A DNA stretch of 64,000 nt from NCBI GenBank assembly GCA_007844125.1, contig CM017564.1:21251004-21315003 (forward strand). Direction: 5' to 3'. Position numbers and translations under genes: made by a program. This stretch comes from Sinonovacula constricta. Taxonomy: Eukaryota; Mollusca; Bivalvia; Cardiida; Solecurtidae. Positions 1 through 12,118 of this stretch are shown here, in pieces; position 1 is the stretch's first letter; the number at the start of each line of letters is the position of its first letter. The notes under the pieces were generated by a model. That model saw nothing but the letters and a program-made list of their open reading frames with translations, made no database searches and had not been told where the DNA came from.

Positions 1-1390
1 AACCAATGTTAAGTTGAACAATAATGAAAATTACAACCAACCCTTTCTTTAAGAGAACTTAGGGAAGCATTGAACAAATTCCAAGATACCGCTGCTGGAC
101 CAGATGATATTCCCTACCAATTTTTGAAGCATATGCAACAAACATCATTAAATTTACTTTTATCTATTTATAATAAAATCTGGTTTTCGGGAGAAATACC
201 AAATTCATGGAAAATGCATTCGTCATTCTAGTACCTAAACAAGGAAAGAATCCAACAGATTTGATAAGTTACAGATCAATTGCTTTAACAAGTTGTATTT
301 GTAAAAGTTAAGAACGGATGATACGCACCATACTCGTTTGGTTCATTGAATCAATTTATTTACATAATTTCAAAGTGGATTCAGACACCAACGCAGTACA
401 ATCGATTATCTCGTTCGATTTGAAACTTTTATAAGAGATGCATTTATCAAGAAAGAACACCTTGTAGCGGGGTTCTTTGACCTTAAAAGGCATATGATTC
501 TATATGGATACATTGGATTTTAATGAATTATTCCTTAATAACATTCGTATTCCTGTCGTCAAGAAAACTAAATTTCTAGGTGTCATTTTTGACACTTAAT
601 TATATTTTATATCGCACATTAAATATGTAAAATCCCAATGTCTCAAATCTCTAAACCTGTTGAAATTTTAATCCCATACCGACTGGGGATCTGATAGAAA
701 AGTTTTATTGCAACTTTATAGATCACTAATAAGATTGAAATTTGATTATGGCAGTATTGTTCACGGCTCTGACAGGAGATCATATCTCCAAATGCTTGAC
801 ATTGTCAACAACCAGGGTCTCCGTCTGGCCCTTGGAGCTTTCAGGACCTTTCCTGTAGAGAGCCTTTACGTTGAAGCTAATGAGCTATCATTATACCTTA
901 GACAAGAGAAACTTGCAATCCACGTATTTACAAAAATTGAATCTAATCATAAAAATCCTGCACAGAGTGTCATTTTTCATCCTAAATATAAACACTTGCA
1001 CGAGCGTAAACCAAATGTCACATCTAAATTTTAATCAAGTAATAGAAAAATGTATTGGAATTTCCGCGATTGCAAATGAAAACTCTTGCAGTTGATTGAA
1101 CTCTTTCTACAAATTCTAGGTCATAAACTGCTTCCTATCGTACTACGCTCAAAGTTTCTTGAACTGCGCAACAACAAATAATCACCTCGAAATATATACT
1201 AATGGCTCAAACTCATATTTATATTTCGGCTGTGCTTAGTATAATTCATTGTTTTAATCAGAAATTAGCCCCCGAACCATCCAATTTACAGCTAAAATTC
1301 AGGCTGTTAAGCTTTCTCTTGATTTCATTTCAAATCATCAAATTTGTATTTTATTTATTATTTGTACAGAGAGTATACAGCTGAGAACAA
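1..1390 (+). mobile_element. Jockey-like LINE fragment: RT and RNase H remnants
   Basis: This is the 3' half of a non-LTR retrotransposon ORF2, cut by the left edge. Translation in shifting frames gives the RT fingers region near 60-230 (AAGPDDIPYQFLKH, then GEIPNSWK), YRSIALTSCICK near 270, then KTKFLGVIFD near 565, and a long open piece at 708-1034 with the thumb/connection motif LRLALGAFRTFPVESLYVEA. An RNase H start follows near 1190 (IYTNGSN, where the catalytic Asp of the usual TDGS is Asn). Bases 60-150 are almost the same as 11055-11140 in the larger LINE, so it is the same family. RT motif A (FFDLKR at about 473-490) jumps straight to the sequence after the YxDD motif, so the catalytic centre is deleted. 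Stops and frameshifts make it dead. Confidence 0.88.
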
Positions 1391-1649
1391 GCGAAAACGC
1401 TTTAACCGTTGATATCGATATTTTGTTAAAAGAACAGCCAATTCAAATGTCGTTCTCCAGACATTGATGCACATACTAATTTTTCTGGCCAGACAAAGTC
1501 CATCTTAACCTTGGGGGCTTTTTATTCTATTCAGACGTGTGATGGTTAGCGAAGGCTCGTTATACCTGCAAATGTTCCATGTATGTGTTAGTATGACGAC
1601 CTAGGATGTGAATGCACAGTGACCTAGTCGATTCACATGTGCATGTTTC
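1391..1649. other. No gene recognised (LINE margin)
   Basis: This may hold a decayed continuation of the LINE RNase H domain (around 1390-1480). No splice-bounded exon or RNA gene is visible. Confidence 0.4.
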
Positions 1650-2060
1650 GGCCGACAGCCCAGGTTTCCAAGGGCCCAATCGAGAGGAACAAGTATTAGT
1701 GTTCTGCAGTGTGCCACGTGCGTGTATGAGTGCCCAGCACTGTGATTTTGTTGCTGTATAACAGTGTCCTGTGGTCTGACACAGGCGTTGTCAATCAGTG
1801 TCCTGCGGCGTGCCACATGTCTGTACCATTGTTCTGCGGTGTGACACATATGTTATGTATCAGTGTCATGTGGCGTACCACATGTCTGTACCATTGTTCT
1901 GCGGTGTGACACATATGTTATGTATCAGTGTCATGTGGCGTGCCACATGTCTGTACCATTGTTCTGCGGTGTGACACATATGTTATGTATCAGTGTCATG
2001 TGGCGTGGCACATACGTATTGTGTATCAGTGCCCCGTAGTGTGGCACAGGTGTAGTGTTT
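1650..2060. repeat. Minisatellite, ~32 bp monomers, 65 bp dimers
   Basis: Monomers resemble cagtgtcctgcggtgtgaca and recur every 30-35 bp. From about 1796 to 1990 they form a near-perfect 65-bp dimer repeated three times (the string cagtgtcatg starts at 1861, 1926 and 1991). Outer monomers are diverged and the centre is homogeneous. Open frames across it on the minus strand are by-products of the repeat. Confidence 0.85.
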
Positions 2061-2337
2061 ATAATACGACTGATGCCAATCAAAAAACGGGTGTCATGTA
2101 AAAATGGGGGCATAGGTATTCTGCATATGTAACTGAATAATATGGTCCGTGTGATTCGATGATGTATATGCCTAGAACTGCAATGGGAAATATCGGACTT
2201 GCGAGTTCTATCCAAGATAATTAAGTGTCTTTAAATAAAAAATGAGCACGACGCAACATAACGTTTAGCGGCCATATTACACATTGAAATGAGATGTTCT
2301 CAGTGTTTGAAAGTCCCACGTTGTTAGTTATCTTTCC

Positions 2338-2364
2338 TGTGATAATAATAACAATAACAATAAC

Positions 2365-2421
<57 letters not shown>
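2338..2421. repeat. (AAT)n microsatellite
   Basis: An uninterrupted run of AAT/TAA triplets, preceded by AAC-rich variants. Confidence 0.97.
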
Positions 2422-2422
<1 letters not shown>

Positions 2423-2445
2423 TTATTATTATAATCATAATCTTA

Positions 2446-2655
2446 AATACTTATACGCAAATACCGACCGACTATAAAACAAAATACACTATACTTGTCA
2501 ATACAATCTTAAAATTCGGAAGATTTAAACCAGTACTTAAGCCGCATACATTAAGAGAACTGCCAGGAATGTCCTCAGGTGTAGCCATTCTTTCATCAGC
2601 CGAGGGAGCATCTTCTTAGTGAGGGTCAGATGGCGACTGAAATAATAATAAAAAA
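2446..2655 (+). repeat. Dispersed ~205 bp unit, copy 1
   Basis: Aligns with 2812-3005. Shared landmarks, in order, are gaagatttaaa, taagcc-cataca-ttaa, gaactgccaggaatg, ccattctt and a terminal gactgaaataat that runs into AAT repeats. The unit is not coding and its family is unknown. Confidence 0.75.
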
Positions 2656-2732
2656 ATATTAATAATAAATAATTAATAAAATAATAATAATAAATACCAT
2701 GATAATCATACTACTACTACTAATAATAATCA

Positions 2733-2768
<36 letters not shown>

Positions 2769-2775
2769 CACAATC
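2638..2775. repeat. (AAT)n / (ATT)n microsatellite
   Basis: AAT-rich tract that flips to ATT repeats near 2735-2770. It starts at the 3' end of the 205-bp unit copy 1. Confidence 0.92.
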
Positions 2776-2811
2776 ATAAATGGTAATAATAATAAAAAAG
2801 ACCAATAATGC

Positions 2812-3005
2812 AAAAACCTGCCGACTGTTAAACAATAAATATCATATTTGTCAATAAATTCATAAAATTCTGAAGATTTAAAACTGTATTTAAGCCACAT
2901 ACATTAAACGAACTGCCAGGAATGGCCAGGTGTATCCATTCTTTTAACAGCCAAGGAAACAACTTTCTAACTCAGAGTCGGATGGCAACTGAAATAATAA
3001 CAATA
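2812..3005 (+). repeat. Dispersed ~205 bp unit, copy 2
   Basis: Second copy of the 2446-2655 unit, about 365 bp downstream in the same orientation. It also ends in gcaactgaaataata followed by AAC/AAT repeats. Confidence 0.75.
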
Positions 3006-3165
3006 ACAATAGGTAAATAAGAAAAGGTCCTATCCAAATATTCACAGATATTTCATTTTTATCTACCTGTAGACAAAGGCAAACAACGTAAATGTAAATG
3101 TGACAAAAACACAGAGACGAGACATAACATACAAACAGAAAAAAACATCAGTTACCGCCTTGTAA
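3003..3165 (-). repeat. Family E repeat, 3' part
   Basis: On the minus strand it reads from the ccgttac-aggcggtaactg core to the family 3' end gataggaccttttcttattt, matching 22985-23290 and 33480-33745. It is 5'-truncated, as expected for a retroposed copy. Confidence 0.75.
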
Positions 3166-3171
3166 CGGTAT

Positions 3172-3260
3172 AGCAATAATAACAACAATAATAATAATGA
3201 TAATGATAATAATAATAAATAATAATAGTAATAATGCTAATAATAATGATGATGATGATA
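3172..3260. repeat. (AAT)n/(GAT)n microsatellite
   Basis: AAT, AAC and GAT triplet runs directly after the family E fragment. Confidence 0.92.
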
Positions 3261-3927
3261 CTAAGCTTGTTAGCTTACGTTAAGATAAATATTTGGTGAA
3301 GGGTGGAGCTTTAGTCACTGTCAGAAATTAACTTTATTGTGTTTTGAATCATGCAGTGTATATATACCCTTTGGTGTCACACACCTCATAAAGAGACTGT
3401 GTATTTTAACATATTACGTAGTGTGGTTTGAGGGTTCTACACACCTCTGGTCACTTGTCCAGATAAACAGGTAAACTGGAATTGGCAGTCTATTTATAGA
3501 ACTGACTGGTCAGCTGTAATAATATATGGGGAGGATTTTGTTACTCTGGTCATTCTAGACAGAGAATCAGGTATGGTTGGTTGTTGGGTTACTCATGGGA
3601 GGTGGAAGGCAATAGAAGTACATTAACTGGTTATCGACTGTGAGTAGTATTTTAATTAGATGTGTGTTACTTGTATTTGGAATTGAGCCTATTGCTGTGA
3701 ATTAATTATAATGTGTTACGATTGATTATCTAGATAATGATTTAATCACATAGGTATTAAGTAGAGTTTTATTTCATTTTAGATAGCCATTTAGGACATG
3801 GCAAGACCGAGTAAATTTCATTGCAATTGAGGGAAGGCCCAGATGGTTATCATGCTTCGCGCAGTCGACTACGTTCCCTGATAATGTATAAACAGTGACT
3901 ATGTGCCTTTACGTGTTGGTCCTAATA
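3261..3927. other. No gene recognised
   Basis: Neither strand shows a long frame, a domain or a known repeat family. Confidence 0.4.
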
Positions 3928-4310
3928 GTTAGGCTTTGTGCCGGTCAATTGAAAAGTGATGTTTATTTCAATTAGGCTTCGTGCCATGTGAAATTGGTTG
4001 ATAAGTTTGTTTTAGGCTGTGTGCCTATAAAGTGATAATTGAAATATGTTTTAGTTAGGCTGTGTGCCTGTGTAAAATTGCAAGTGAAGTTTGTTTAGGT
4101 TGTGTGTCTATGAAGTGTAAATTGAAATGTGTTTAGTTAGGTTGTGTGCTTTTGAAATTATAATTGAAATGTGTTTAGTTAGGCTGTGTGCCAGTGAAAT
4201 GAAAATTTAAGTTTGTTTTAGTTAGGCTGTGTGCCTGTGAAGTGATAAGTGGGTTTGTTATGCATCTGAAGTTATAAGTGAAGTTTGTTGTAGTTAGGCT
4301 ATGTAAACTA
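3928..4310. repeat. Degenerate ~45 bp minisatellite
   Basis: About eight units, each starting near ttaggctgtgtgcctgtgaa and followed by an AT-rich part like ttgaaatttgttt. Spacing varies from about 35 to 55 bp and the units are diverged, so the array is old. Confidence 0.85.
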
Positions 4311-4887
4311 TTAAACATATATTCTAATACTGTTCCGACGATGGTTTTGCAACAGTAGGGGTGTACCAAATGACTGGTAGAAGGGCTGTTCCAAATGTTC
4401 ACATATATGCCGAACGATATAGACTGTGGACAAAACAATGACTTTGGAGAGTTTTACTTTTATATAGAGAGAGATATATGTGTATTTAAATAAGTATTTA
4501 CCATTTGTTTAAAGATTTGTACCATTTAATTCTTCCTTGAGAGTGCAATAATCTCACCCTCAGTTAAATCTCACTTTCATTTATTTCTGTTGTTTTTGTG
4601 TTGTTGTTTTTTGTATGTATATTTGTATGACTTGTATTAATCTAAATGTAAAGTTATCATTTGTTTTTGTGATGTGATTAATTCCCGAATTAAACAGAAA
4701 CTAAAATTAAACAGAAATTACAATTCTGACAGCCACCGATGTCAGGATTTCCAATTGTCCTTAGGCAGCATATATTTCGCACCTCTTTTAGTTCGTATAG
4801 TTTGAATCACTCGGATGAATACTTCGACGTTTATTTAAAGCCATTTACGCTTAATTAAATTTACCCAATTTTGGCATATAAAAATAC
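4311..4887. other. No gene recognised
   Basis: AT-rich sequence without a supportable feature. Short frames here overlap the end of the minisatellite. Confidence 0.4.
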
Positions 4888-5342
4888 AGTCAAACCTGTA
4901 TTAAAAGACCATCCTTGGGACAGTGTAAAAGTGGTCTCTTAAGACAGGTGGTCTCTTAATGCAGCATTGTTCCTTGCTGTGAGAACCAAACTTGAAATTT
5001 ACAAATTGTGTTGTATAAGCAAAAGGTAGAGAAAGCAATAACATCAATTTATTTTATTAGTGTAACAGACCTGTAAGGCATATAAAGGTCAACTGATGTC
5101 TATAAAAAATAAATAAATCAGCACATAAATATGTTTATCAAATATTATGTTTGTGCAGTTTGTATTGTGTACATTCCTCATGGATTTTCACAGTTAGGTT
5201 GTATTTTGTGCTAAATCTTGTAACAAAATTAGTTTTTCTGACACCAATCTCAAATGCAACAGCACGACAACTTTTCATACTGTCCAAAATGTTTGACAAC
5301 TTGGACACGATCGTCTAGTGTAAGGCACGGTCGTTTAGACAT
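4888..5342 (-). mobile_element. pogo/Tigger-like DNA transposon remnant
   Basis: The low-coordinate end is a terminal repeat after a TA dinucleotide: cagtcaaacctgtatta, followed by the ggtctcttaa motifs common in pogo-type ends. On the minus strand an ATG at 5342-5340 opens MSKRPCLTLDDRVQVVKHF, the start of the CENP-B/pogo N-terminal helix-turn-helix. A one-base frameshift near 5266 is needed to continue with CRAVAFEIGVRKTNFV. The stretch from the domain to the terminus is only about 450 bp, so most of the transposase (including any DDE domain) is gone. The other terminus was not found. Non-functional. Confidence 0.65.
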
Positions 5343-5874
5343 ATTGATACGTAATGCAATGAAGAACAACTGTTCCAGATATTCCATTACATTACTGTTT
5401 CCAATTGCAATTTGCGCTTTATGATTGTATGTTTTAAGTTTTTAGCAAGCAAATCAATTTATCATAATTAATACAAACATAACTTTGACTTACCTTTAAA
5501 GAAACAGAAGTCGGAACATGATAAATAAATGTCAATACGAGCGGTAATAGGGCACACTTGATTAGGTATGAATCGAGCGGGGGATTGATGTGTACATCTA
5601 TTTATAGCCTATTAAGCGGTCATCCTATTTTGATTATTCTTTCAGTCTATTTTGGTATATATTTTCAGAATAGCTTAAAACCTTTATTCAGTCTATAGAA
5701 GCGTTTAATTTTATTCTAGTTTGGCATCAAGCAGAGGCACACTTTGTTACATTATTTGTTTAAACATTTTAGTTAGTCTTTTTTAATCGCAAACCAAAGT
5801 TTAAATCTTCTTGATGGATTTACTTCAGATTTTATAATAATAAGTAGAATTGCCGTGCGTAGAAACTTGTACTT
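5343..5874. other. No gene recognised
   Basis: This should contain the 5' side of the pogo-like remnant, but no matching terminal repeat is visible. Confidence 0.35.
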
Positions 5875-6080
5875 GTGATCTATGATCGAGCTGTTAGAGT
5901 CGCCTATTTGAAACTTCTCATCCTGTCACGCTGTCGATTCGAGGTCACGTCGAGGCGTGAACTATAATCTGGAAAGGTTTCTTAGCTGGCCTTACGTATG
6001 TCTGCGGTTCTACCTAGACATACGTCCGGTGTGGTCCTTCAACCAGAAAAGCTGTTTCAATAAAAACAACAGAAACAAAA
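5875..6080 (+). mobile_element. SINE B copy
   Basis: The tRNA-like head has gttagagtcgcc and a B-box-like gtcgattcgaggtc. The body (gaaaggtttcttagctggcc, ggttctaccta, then cttcaacca) aligns with 57601-57840 and 59340-59590, and the end is A-rich. Diverged copy. Confidence 0.65.
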
Positions 6081-7535
6081 TATCTCTAACTGCCTACTTT
6101 AAGGTCAGAGTAAATCCATCTTGATTTATTTTTCCTGTGTGAAAAAAATGTTTATATGTACTAGATGAATTTACCTACTCGTTAAATCTTAACTAAAGTT
6201 TCATTCTAGGCAGTAATATATAATTAAAGCCCCACAAATTTGACACAGTTTAAATGTTGTTTTGCAGCGCAAATGCTAATTGAACGATATTTCCTTTAGA
6301 CAATACAATTGTTCTTGAAAGATCCATGTAGTCCTGTTTTATTGATAACATCAGAATGTTTGTACTTATATTAAAGTAAACAACCTCTTAAGAAAAGCAA
6401 AATATTTATATATCAAATAAACAAAAATGATGTAAACATTGCAATAATCAAGTTAATTACATACAAACAAATGGATACTTTTGACTTGTTACTCAAGTGG
6501 CATGAGCAAATAGTGTGCAAATAATTAATTGCTTATAGAAAAAGAGCTAAATATACCTATAGTGGTATCTAAGATAGTCATACATGGTACTGAAACAGGT
6601 TTATCATTGCGAAAGTCTAATTTAAGATGATTACAATTGTACACATGCAAACAATACAATTATTACCTTTATACATAACTTTCCACATTATATACTAAAT
6701 GCGTATGTATATATGTGGATCGAATTCAGTTGCATATGACATGACTATAATAGCAATACTTATTGTTGTACTCTAAGGGATGCATTACTAAATGCTTCAT
6801 TTAAATAATAATTCATTATTTTTCTCCAACACATAAATACTTGCTTTAGAATATGATTATACGAAATTAATGCAGGGATAAAAATGTTGCAACATACGGA
6901 AATATTTGAAGATTCAACAGAAAATGTTTTACTTGCTAAGTAAATGTTAACTTAATAGACAAAAAAGTCTAAACTTATGTGCAGAGCGTAAGGTAAAAAT
7001 TATTTTTAACAAATACTTACGACAGTAACATTTTTCGTGAATACTTTGCGAATGTCAGTCAAGTTTGCTGAAACAATAAAGCGTTTAAAGTTAACCTCGA
7101 TACGTTATTGTCAATAAATTATTTTTGGCCATAAAATACCACAGAACACAATGTAATTAGTATTAAGCTAAATGTACTATCTTGAATAGGCCTGGTTATG
7201 TCATACACTTTTGATAATTTACCCATTTTCCTTATTTGAGTAAACATCTCAGTACTTTACAAAATTAAGTATGAAATCTGTTTTAATATGTTTTAAGCTA
7301 TACGATGTTTTGACAAAGCTGCATGAGGGAAAATAGTTTTTCTTGTAGACAACATTTATTATATTGTAACTATGTACAATAGATGCTTGGAAAATGCTTC
7401 AAATTAGAGAAAAGAAGTATGTAGTATAAGCTCGTTTCGCTAGAAACATTTTAGAATATGTTCCGATGTTAACGAGACGTTCCCTTCTTTTCAATTTTCG
7501 TCCTTTTGCATGTTTTGTGTGTGTGTGTGTGTGTC
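6081..7535. other. No gene recognised
   Basis: AT-rich sequence with no convincing exon, RNA gene or repeat. A short GT run lies at about 7519-7534. Confidence 0.4.
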
Positions 7536-7735
7536 TTCAAAGTTTATATGACACTAACGAAATCTCCTTCCGTTGGCTTCCTAGTCATGTAGGCATCCGA
7601 GAAAACGAAGATGCAGACATGGGTGCAAAATCTGCCTCAGCACTCACTGAGACAGAGCTTTGCATTCCACACACAGATTTTAAATCACTCATTAACCGAT
7701 TATTTACCCTTTGTGCTGAAACTGTGGATATGTAA
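7536..7735 (+). mobile_element. LINE RNase H C-terminal fragment
   Basis: Encodes ISFRWLPSHVGIRENEDADM, the C-terminal part of an invertebrate LINE RNase H domain: His of the SHVG motif, and Asp of the NEDAD motif. It ends with CIPHTDFKSLI and a stop. The same piece occurs at 21170-21300. Dead fragment. Confidence 0.85.
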
Positions 7736-8479
7736 TTAGATTCATAAAGAAGAAATAACCATTCAAATTTAAATTGCTCTTGTAAGAACGTCATAATTGC
7801 TGTATTACGGAAAATCTGAACCTTTCCCTACCCGTGATTTTAAGCTAGGTTACAATGTGCGAGAGTTTTTTGCTCAAAATTAAAACCGTAAGTCACACAA
7901 GATATTGTGTCAATACATCAATGGATAAATTAAAAGGCTTTCCTATTTGAATGGAAATTTTTTAAAACCCTGACCGAAATGATTTTAAATTTGTTATGAT
8001 AGACCAGTGCACTATCTTTCAGTTAACTATATAGCTAAGATTCAAATAGACCCTATGGCCCAACCGGCTGGGGCTAGAATACGACTGTATTCATGCAGAG
8101 CTGTAAAACTCCGCCGAAAATGGACCATGCTTTTGCATGGCATCCCGCAAAACTGGCGATGGGGATTCAGGCGGTTGAGCATCCACGGGATTGGCGTACG
8201 GTATATCCGTAGTCTCCCGTGGGATGTAATATCTTGACCCATTATTCAGTACAGACGGGTGGCCGTATGAACCCGGTACGACCAATCGCTTCTCACGCCG
8301 AGCCCTAGGTAAATTTACTTCTACCCCGTTTCTATCAATACGTATTATATTTTGTCTGATACAAACCGGGCTTCATTCTTCTTAACTTTTTTTCTTTGAC
8401 ATAACCTAGAAGGTAGTAGCTTATATGTTAATCGAGAGGTATTTAAATATCTTCGAACTTTACCCTTTCGAGTATAACA
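7736..8479. other. No gene recognised
   Basis: A locally GC-richer patch at about 8050-8320 has overlapping frames on both strands. No family is recognised. It could be upstream LINE leader or an unrelated insertion. Confidence 0.35.
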
Positions 8480-8591
8480 CTTGTGTATCCCTGGCGCTTG
8501 GAGTTGGAGACCCACTCCGTATAAGCGTCCTCTTGTTGGGCTCGGTGGTGGTTGCGGACCACAATTGTTGAATTTATTTTTCTATTCCCTC

Positions 8592-9616
8592 ATGGTTTCC
8601 AACACCTTTAAACGACCTCGACCGAATATACTTCTGGATACTTACTCTGATGAAGAAAAAAATATTAAATAATTTCCTAAATTCATAGTTCTAACAGCAG
8701 ACAAAGATTTCGACCCACTATCAAAAATGTGTCGATTCATAATTGAAAAAGGCACCCAAAGGCGTAATTTGCGATTCAAAATCACTAAAGAATAAAAAAT
8801 GGCTCTCTTTTCATTGAAGTTACTAAACAATCACAATCGATCAACTTTTGAAATTGAGAAAAAATATATACAACATATATAACTGCATCCCCGCACAAGT
8901 CTTTTAATTTTTCGAAAGGCGTGATTAAAAATGTAGTCCTTGCTGGCGTCCCTGAAGATGATATTGTTACAAATCTTGGACGTCAAGGCGTTACAGCTGC
9001 CAAACAAATCAAGAAATGGTTTAGAAATTGAAACCAACACAATTATTCTGACATTAAACTCACCACAAGCACCATCGAACATAAAAAAATCATCTACAGT
9101 CACATTAGGGTCAAAATCTATATTCTAAATCCAATTCGATGTTTTAAATGTCAAAAGCTTAGCCATCATGAAAGTAACTGTAAGAACATTAAAGTTTGCG
9201 GCAAATGGAGCACTTCTGCTGACTACTATGAATTCGCCAGCACAACAACACAATGTGCAAAGTGTGGGAAAGACAATACCGCCTATTCAAACACGTGTGA
9301 AATCTGGAAAAAAAGAAAAAAAAATATTCGACTCAAAACAGTTAACAAAATCACATACCCAAAAGCTAGGAAATTATTCGAAAATCCATCAAAATTTAAC
9401 GCTTCAGTCATCAAACAAACCACAAAATCAGTCACCATGAAGGATGGACAAACTCAAACAGAATCAGTATTTCAAAATATTAATACAACTTCTGTAAAAA
9501 AAGACAACAGAGTCAACATCGCAGAGTCAGCGAAAACAGAACAAACCTACGTTAAACATCGGCACACCATCTCGACGCCAACAAAAAGGATCAAAAGATC
9601 CCATAAAAATAAATAA
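8592..9616 (+). pseudogene. LINE ORF1 (gag-like, CCHC), broken
   Basis: The ATG at 8592 starts MVSNTFKRPRPN, a typical Jockey-type ORF1 N-terminus (basic stretch, then acidic YSDEEKN). Frame breaks follow near 8670-8880. A middle piece, near 9028-9060, includes TNTIILTLNSPQAP, and a final clean frame runs from about 9130 to TAA at 9616. It carries a canonical knuckle CFKCQKLSHHESNC (C-x2-C-x4-H-x4-C, from 9140) and a second Cys cluster, CAKCGKDNTAYSNTC, whose His position is lost. In intact relatives the protein binds element RNA. Confidence 0.82.
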
Positions 9617-9751
9617 TAAGTTTTAACACTTTGACTGACGAAAATGATATGGAATGCTCAACTTGTGAAACTCCCATATCCCACCAAAATGTCAAAAACC
9701 AACGTCACCAGACAAGAAACCAAGGCCACCTGTTAAAGCTCCATAATAATG

Positions 9752-12115
9752 TTTGATTTTTTAATATAATCTCATGGAAAACAAAAGTACATTGAAATTG
9801 TCGAGGTCTTCAAGCTAATTTCAGTGATATTTTACTTTTATTGATCAATTTGAACCCTGTCGGGCTGTGCCATTAAGAGGCATTCTTGGATTAAACTAAT
9901 AATATAGATTTCAAAGGTTATTCTACTTATAATCACATTCACACAACGTGTAATAGGGCGTCTGGAGGATCGACAATACTTGTCAACTCCAAACTGCCAC
10001 ACTCAAACATTAACCTAAATACTGATTTACAGGCTGTTGTCATTCGAGTAACAGTTCCATAAAGTCATCACAGTTTGCTCTGTTTATCTTCCACCTACCT
10101 AACTCAGATATTTCAAAATCCAAATTAGATGATTTACTTAATCAATTAACTTCCCCTTACATACTTGTAGGGGACTTTAATGGACATAACCCATTATGGG
10201 GATAATCTGATTATAACAATGCAGGTAAACCGTTAGAGGACTTTATAGCCCAAAATGATATCTGCCTAATGAATAACAAAGAGACAACTTACTAACATCC
10301 TGCTACAGGACATTATTCATCATTTATTTATATATCTTGATTATGGCTGGGACATACATGATGATTTATGTGGAAGTGATCATTTTCCAGTAATTTTAAA
10401 CAACGAACCTGTAAACCTAAGTGACAATTATACTTACTGTAGGATGAGCAGAGCAAATTAAAAAAATATTCTCAATATTTTTGTAATGAAGAATTGACTA
10501 TTTCAACATTTGAGAATGCTGATGATAAAATACATTCATTTTCAAAAGACCTTAATTGCATTGCATACACGTGTAAATCTAAGACCGCGACAAAATCAGA
10601 GCGTAACAAGCCTTGGTTTAATGATGAATGCAAAAAATCCATTAGAAAACGTAGAGCGGCACTTAAGAAATTTAATATCCGCCCTACTAGTGCTTATTTA
10701 AATAATGTCAAAAATGAAAGGGCAAAGAGCAGGCGAATTATTAAACATGCCAAAATAACATCTTGGCAAAACTTTGTTTCTGGTATAACCAGTAAAACAT
10801 CCGTTAAAAATGTTTGGACGGCCATTAGGAAAATTAACGGTAAAACTTCTTCAGCAAAAGTAAATCATTTAAAATGTAATGATTCAATAAAAACAAACAA
10901 AAAGGGATTTCAGACACTCTTGTAAAAAATTGCAAAAAAGATAATCTTCGATAAATTACTCAAAATAATTTAAAAAGGTGAAGAATCGGGTTAGAAAAAT
11001 TAAAATAAATTTTAACTCAAACAGTAATGAAAATTACAACCAACCTTTTTTCTTTAAGAGAACTAAAAGAAGCACTGAATAAATCTCATGATACTGCTGC
11101 TGGACAAGATGATATTCCCTATCATTTTTTAAAACATCTACCGAAAACCTAATTTAGTTTACATTTATATATAAATTTATTATTTATATTGAAAATTGAT
11201 TCTTCGGAGAAATTCCAAAAAAAATGCATTCGTCATTCCAATTCCTAAAACAAGGAAAAGAATCCAACGGATCCGTTAAGTTACAGACCTATTGCTTTGA
11301 CTTGTTGTATTTGTAAAACTTGAGAACGGCTTATAAATAATAGACTCGTTTTGTATCTTGAATCAAATAATTTACTAACATCATTTCAAAGTGGGTTCTG
11401 AAACCAACGCAATACAATCGATCATCTCGTTCGATTTGAACATTTTATAATAGATGCCTTTATCGAGAAGGAACACCTTATAGCGGTGTTCTTTGACCTT
11501 GAAAAGGCATACGATAGTACATGGAAACATGGGATTTAAAAAAGTTAAGGTGACCTTGGTCTCAAGGGTCGTTTACCCACATTTATTTACAGTTTTCTTT
11601 CTGACAAAAATTTTCAAGTTAAAGCTATGTCTACTTTCTCTTCTGTTTATAAACAGGAACAAGAGGTCCCTCTGGGTAGTATATTGTCAGTTACTCTCTT
11701 TTACATAAAAAAAATAACATTGTAAAAACCTTAAATAATGAATTAGTTCACTATATGTGGACAATTTTCTTATATGTTATCGTTCCAAAAAATATGAATA
11801 CAATAGAAAGGCAATTGCAACAATGTCTCAACAAAATACACACTAGGAATAACAACAATGGTTTTAAATTTTTACCCGCCAAAACAAACTGGATACATTT
11901 CTGTCAGAAAAGAACTTGCACAACGATCATGAATTATTTCTTAATAACATTCGTATTCATGTTGTCAGGGAAACAAAATTTCTTGGTGTCATATTTGACA
12001 ATAAATTATCTTTTATACCGCATATTAAGTAAGTAAAAACTAAATGTCTTAAATCTCTAAACCTGTTGAAATTTTATCCCATACCGTCTAGGGAGCTTAT
12101 AGAAAAGTTAAGATT
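9752..12115 (+). pseudogene. LINE ORF2 (endonuclease + RT), broken
   Basis: The endonuclease domain shows VGDFNGHNPLWG near 10170 and SDHFPVILNN near 10375, with stops between. The longest clean frame (10494-10925) is the linker, with ERNKPWFNDECKKSIRKRR. RT follows: LREL then DTAAGQDDIPYHFLKH near 11085, ERLINNRLV near 11325, motif A FFDLEKAYDSTWKH near 11490, and SVYKQEQEVPLGS near 11640. The YxDD site around 11750 is degraded. KTKFLG-type sequence continues to about 12090. In active relatives it nicks target DNA and primes reverse transcription. Confidence 0.85.
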
Positions 12116-12118
12116 AAA

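Noticed and set aside
1601..2215. Two His/Arg-rich minus-strand frames
   Set aside because: Produced by the 32/65-bp minisatellite.
8007..8285. Overlapping frames on both strands in a GC-richer patch
   Set aside because: They are mutual shadows with no family match and sit next to the LINE leader.
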